34,957 nt of DNA from the NCBI GenBank assembly GCA_903837605.1, contig CAILVF010000017.1:1-34957 (forward strand), in the 5' to 3' direction. Of this stretch, positions 31,270 through 34,957 are shown one piece after another. The stretch's first letter is position 1. The number at the start of each line of letters is the position of its first letter. The position numbers were made by a program, and so were the translations under genes. The DNA is from an uncultured Bacteroidales bacterium (lineage in GTDB: Bacteria > Bacteroidota > Bacteroidia > Bacteroidales > FEN-979). Under the pieces are notes generated by a model. It searched no databases, was not told where the DNA came from, and saw nothing but the letters and a program-made list of their open reading frames with translations.

Positions 31270-34200
31270 TTATTTATTATGGATCAGTTTCTGGACCTTG
31301 CTGAAACTGCTGCTTTTTCCGTTCACTGAGATTTTAACAATATAGGTTCCACTTAAAAGACCATATTCCCCCGGGATGTATTCGAAAGTGTGGACCCCCG
31401 AAGGATAAGCCGTATTGACTAATTCGACCATCGAAGCACCGCTCACCGAAAAGATCTGGATTTTAACATCTGCCGGTTCGGGAAGTTTGAACCTCAGGCT
31501 CACTTTTTCGGTAAACGGATTAGGATAAGCTTCGAAGCTGATTTCTTTGATGCTGTTGTCTCCTATACCAAGATTATTATTGTCAATGGCAGGCGCTGCA
31601 AGGATCACATTCGGGATCACATTGGCCCGGCTGTCGCCAAACTGGGTCTGTGAGTCTAGCATTAACACCTGCTCATCCTTGCTTACCGGTGCAATGGTGC
31701 GAACCTGCAGTGTGACTAGACTTTGGCCTGAAGAAAAATGTATGGGGTCTAACCTTGACCATACAACACGGATAATGTCGTTGTCAATAACATACTGCAG
31801 CCCGGGAATTATGGAAGTGAGGCTCTGGATCTTGACCTTGGATGCTTCGTATGGCATAACAAGAGTTAAAGCGCTGAAGTCGATATTCTCCATCACTTTT
31901 ACAGGAAGGTCGAACATTTCGCCTGCCTTTACAAACATCACGCTGTCGGTTGTGATCGGGCTTACTGATTTTGAAGAATTAGGATCGTAATCCCCATAGA
32001 TATCGCCAAACGGACGGACGATGATTGTAGGTAATACCCCCCCTGTTGCGACTGGATTTTCCAGGTATCCTGAATTGGCATCAATATTGGTGAAAACAGA
32101 TCCGCCGGCATAGAATGCCCAGTTTCCTGCTGCAAATGTGTAAGCGGGATCAGTGGGATGTAAAACCCTGGCTTTAACCAGGAGAACATCCTGCGCATCA
32201 ATGTCTCCGCTTCCTTTTACTTTACCGGCATAATCCATAAAGGCCGACGGATCCCAGTAGGCAGGAGGTGAATCCACGCTGCGCAATTGAATTGCGAGAG
32301 CATCTGTTGCATTCACACCGCCCCATGAACGGATTGTGGATATTCCAAGACGTGCAACGTTGGAGGGGACGTTAGTGAATGAATATCCGCCTGAATTGTT
32401 GGTCACGGCTGAATAGAGAACTGCCCCGCTTCCATCACGAATTGTTACCGTCATGTTCTGAAGTGGCTTATCTGAACCGGAATACGGATGGTACATCACC
32501 GAACCTGAAAGGTTAACATAGCCTGTCGTGCCGACTGTAAGGGTCCCGTTCACATACACGATGCCGTAATCCGTCATCAGGGTCGATCCTCCTGCTATTG
32601 CAGCACCCGGAACGATAGGATAGGTCCCGCTTGCTGCACCGGCATCGGCGCCGGCACTGTTAAGTGTGACCGATGCTACGGACTCTCCGCTTACAAGGCC
32701 GGCCGTTGTGAATTCAGTCCCAAGGAAGGTACATACGGTTCCTTGTGTCTTAGTGGTATCCCTGGCTGTAATAGTAAGCGGTTTGGGTGTAATATTCGCT
32801 GCAGTAGCATTGGGATAATTGCCGCCATTAAGCAGGAAATAGTTATTCTGGTCGGAACCTCCGGCAATGGTTACGTTTGTATAATTTACCTGTTTGCCGT
32901 TTGCAACATGCTGGTCTGCGAAGTTGGCATTATAGGTAAATGCCAGCTGGTCGCCCGGTTTGCGGTTGTCGTTAAACCCGGTTCCAATCACGTTGGAGTT
33001 ACCATCATATTCTTTGTTGGCGGCTGCAAAGTTGTTCAGTGCAAGAGGACGTGTAGTTACAGTGAGTATTCCCGTGCTGGCATAAGTGATGTTGTAATTT
33101 GCAAGCTGGAACCCGTTCGAGCCCGCTGCATTGGATGTTGCGATCGGGTAAGTACCTGCATCGGCATATTCGGCGGTGCCTGCACTGGTGAGGGTAACTG
33201 TGTTGATCTGCTCCGAATGCACTACGCCTTCACCTGTAACGGAAAATAATGTATTCCCCAGGTTGAAAATATCGCCATAGGTCTTTGACTGGTTATTTGC
33301 CGTAAGGGTGATCGGCCTTGGCGTTACCGTAAGCAAACCGGTGCCTGAATAAGTAATATCGTAATTGGCGGCATGAAACCCGCCTGTTCCTGTGGCATTT
33401 CCAGGTATGATATTATAATCTCCTACGATTGCAGTAGCTGCACAACCCGCGCTGCTTAGTGTAACTGCAGTGATTTGTTCACTGTTGGCCAGCACCGGGC
33501 TAAGGCTTCCTGTGACTGTAAAAGCCGAAGTCCCCGGGTCATACGTGTCGCCATAATAATTCTTGGTCTGATTAGTTGATGCAATGGTGACAGGTCTCGG
33601 GTTTACAATGATATTCGGCTGATCTCCTTTTTTATTATTGTCTGCGGATGAAGAAGCGGTTAACTTCCATCCTGCACCTGCCGGGCTGAACGAACTGGGC
33701 TGGCTGAAGAAAACACTGTTGGTAAAGGTATGAACACCCAGGTCTCCTCCCGGGGTGGTTGTAAAAGTATAATCATTGGGTAATACTGCATTTAGATTTG
33801 TTGATGAGAATGTAACCTGTCCGCTGAAGTTGGTTTTATGGTTGTTATAGGTATCGAGGGCCTGCACAGTTACAGATTGCCATTCACCGTAATAGTGCGG
33901 ACTGGCAATACCCGAAACAATGAAGTTCTTTAATGCTGCGGGTGTTACTGTTATTGCATAAGACTGCAGGAATGGCACTCCATCCAGTTTGGCTGTGATC
34001 ACATTGGGTGCCGTGGTGCTGGTAACCTGAACCCAGAAAACATAGACTCCGTTTCCTGAGGTGGTCCCGTTCGATTGCTGAATCCCAACACTTGATCCGT
34101 CAAGGTAAACGCTGATATTCTGGCATGAGCTTAAAAGGCCGCTGCTTGCATCTTTCGGGGTAAGGGTCACAATGACATTTTCTCCGGCCATCTTGATGGG

Positions 34201-34956
34201 GGAGTCTATGGCCATTGCCGATGCAGAAGGGGTAAAAGCCCCCTGCCCAACAATGATATTCCTTTGTTCACCGCTCTTGCCTGTTTGCACGGCATCTGTT
34301 GCACTTAGCGAGTAAACGCCGCTGGTATTGATGGCAAAACTGTTGTTAAAAGTTTTGACACCTGCATCGGCCGGGGTGAAAGACTGAGGGCCTGAAGGGA
34401 AACTAACCTGGGCATCGTTCGAGGACTGAAAGTTAATGCTTCCGGTATATGTACTGGCTGTGTTCCAGTATGCATCCCTTGCAGTTACACTTGCCGAAAA
34501 CGGAGTTCTTTCGGTTTGGGCAGTCCCGGCTGTAACCAGGAAGTTGTCGAGCACAGCATGGTTAACCGTTATCGCCGCTGTTGTTGCTGAAACACCCGAA
34601 GAATTGTCGGTCATGGTAATGGCGGGAGTTTCGGCCGAATTGAACAGGGTAAATCCTGTGATGCCTGATGCTATACCGGCAGTAAATGCCTGGCTGGCCC
34701 CGGTGGGAATAATCCTTGCAGTCCCGTTTGGCGAGGATGTTGCCGTAGTTGTGAAAGAAACACTTTTAGCACCTGAATAATCGGTTTTCAGGTTATTGAA
34801 TTCATCGTAAACGGCAGCCGTAACAGTGAATGGAGTCCCGGCTGTTACAGTTCCGTCAACCGATAAAGTTGAATGGTGAATTGCTGAAGGTAAAACTGTA
34901 AATGATGCGGAGGGTGTGCTTACTGAAGCGTCGGTTGCAGTGAGGGTTTTTAAGGT
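31270..34956 (-). CDS. Very large Ig-like/MBG/YDG surface protein with T9SS sorting domain, 5' end cut by window
   Basis: The frame stays open to the right edge (to codon 34956-34954), so the in-frame ATG at 34614 is internal and the start lies outside. The visible part has about 1228 residues. Domains in order by position: bacterial Ig-like repeats (34956-33610); MBG domains (33600-33320, 33325-33060), each with a YG-D or KTYGDIF core; a YDG domain with NKEYDGN (33050-32790); a further MBG-type domain (32785-32530); a carboxypeptidase-regulatory/CNA-B-like fold (32525-32370); two dockerin-like helices (NATDALAIQL near 32300, DIDAQDVLLVKARV near 32180); a cohesin-like domain (31945-31650); and a T9SS sorting domain (EAYPNPFTEKVSLRF from 31545). 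This is an extended stalk built for the cell surface, with possible dockerin/cohesin interaction modules near its anchored end. No enzymatic motif is seen. Confidence 0.92.
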   Translation of the reverse strand, partial: TLKTLTATDASVSTPSASFTVLPSAIHHSTLSVDGTVTAGTPFTVTAAVYDEFNNLKTDYSGAKSVSFTTTATSSPNGTARIIPTGASQAFTAGIASGITGFTLFNSAETPAITMTDNSSGVSATTAAITVNHAVLDNFLVTAGTAQTERTPFSASVTARDAYWNTASTYTGSINFQSSNDAQVSFPSGPQSFTPADAGVKTFNNSFAINTSGVYSLSATDAVQTGKSGEQRNIIVGQGAFTPSASAMAIDSPIKMAGENVIVTLTPKDASSGLLSSCQNISVYLDGSSVGIQQSNGTTSGNGVYVFWVQVTSTTAPNVITAKLDGVPFLQSYAITVTPAALKNFIVSGIASPHYYGEWQSVTVQALDTYNNHKTNFSGQVTFSSTNLNAVLPNDYTFTTTPGGDLGVHTFTNSVFFSQPSSFSPAGAGWKLTASSSADNNKKGDQPNIIVNPRPVTIASTNQTKNYYGDTYDPGTSAFTVTGSLSPVLANSEQITAVTLSSAGCAATAIVGDYNIIPGNATGTGGFHAANYDITYSGTGLLTVTPRPITLTANNQSKTYGDIFNLGNTLFSVTGEGVVHSEQINTVTLTSAGTAEYADAGTYPIATSNAAGSNGFQLANYNITYASTGILTVTTRPLALNNFAAANKEYDGNSNVIGTGFNDNRKPGDQLAFTYNANFADQHVANGKQVNYTNVTIAGGSDQNNYFLLNGGNYPNATAANITPKPLTITARDTTKTQGTVCTFLGTEFTTAGLVSGESVASVTLNSAGADAGAASGTYPIVPGAAIAGGSTLMTDYGIVYVNGTLTVGTTGYVNLSGSVMYHPYSGSDKPLQNMTVTIRDGSGAVLYSAVTNNSGGYSFTNVPSNVARLGISTIRSWGGVNATDALAIQLRSVDSPPAYWDPSAFMDYAGKVKGSGDIDAQDVLLVKARVLHPTDPAYTFAAGNWAFYAGGSVFTNIDANSGYLENPVATGGVLPTIIVRPFGDIYGDYDPNSSKSVSPITTDSVMFVKAGEMFDLPVKVMENIDFSALTLVMPYEASKVKIQSLTSIIPGLQYVIDNDIIRVVWSRLDPIHFSSGQSLVTLQVRTIAPVSKDEQVLMLDSQTQFGDSRANVIPNVILAAPAIDNNNLGIGDNSIKEISFEAYPNPFTEKVSLRFKLPEPADVKIQIFSVSGASMVELVNTAYPSGVHTFEYIPGEYGLLSGTYIVKISVNGKSSSFSKVQKLIHNK

Positions 34957-34957
34957 G

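Noticed and set aside
31270..34614. Complete gene starting at the ATG at 34614
   Set aside because: The same frame is open to the window edge with Ig-like domain sequence and no signal peptide follows 34614, so the gene is 5'-truncated by the window.

Overview
The window looks like chromosomal DNA of a Bacteroidota (Bacteroidetes) bacterium, most likely a Bacteroidales-type gut or anaerobic-sediment lineage. Four lines of evidence support this. Several proteins end in a type IX secretion (T9SS) C-terminal sorting domain (YPNP-type start, G-x-Y-x-x-x-V/I-x end, basic tail). Two are gingipain-like C25 proteases. Starts lack Shine-Dalgarno sequences. Exact matches to the Bacteroidetes -7 promoter element TAnnTTTG sit upstream of the genes that appear to head transcription units. 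No tRNA, rRNA, insertion sequence, CRISPR array or phage gene was found.

Layout. 1-3.0 kb: a 3'-truncated secreted Asp-box (BNR) protein, divergent from a CNNM/CorC-type membrane protein with CBS domains. 3.0-9.9 kb: two gingipain-like proteases in a probable operon, preceded by an Omp28-like T9SS cargo gene. That gene's signal peptide is separated from the mature protein by one in-frame amber codon. 10.1-15.8 kb: housekeeping genes, namely a ROK-family sugar kinase lacking the usual zinc motif, DNA polymerase I and a PIN-PhoH ATPase. The pol I inter-domain linker consists largely of tandem-repeat DNA like that found between genes here. 15.9-17.8 kb: AT-rich accessory DNA with a two-helix membrane protein, a lipoprotein with a cysteine-rich hydrophobic tail, and a flavodoxin-like gene that looks frameshifted. 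17.8-20.9 kb: a small winged-helix regulator, a REC-REC-LytTR response regulator and a membrane histidine kinase without its own receiver. 20.9-35 kb: a block of large secreted proteins, all on the minus strand. These are a 1961-residue duplicated beta-helix protein, a PID-CTERM-like microprotein, a T9SS cargo protein, a cohesin-like/dockerin-like protein with a G9 tract, and a very large Ig/MBG protein that runs off the right edge.

How the parts fit. The right-hand genes are closely spaced (19-93 nt, except one ~400-nt gap) and the kinase/regulator pair follows the giant adhesin by only 37 nt, so this may be a surface-matrix locus carrying its own two-component system. The most notable observations are: the C-to-T-type nonsense codon at the Omp28-like signal-peptide cleavage site; intergenic-type repeats inside polA; a G9 tract placed just before dockerin-like repeats; co-occurrence of cohesin-like and dockerin-like modules in neighbouring secreted proteins; the REC-REC-LytTR fusion beside a receiver-less kinase; and a lipoprotein with a bacteriocin-like cysteine tail next to a small membrane protein. 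All domain calls come from reading motifs; no database search was run.
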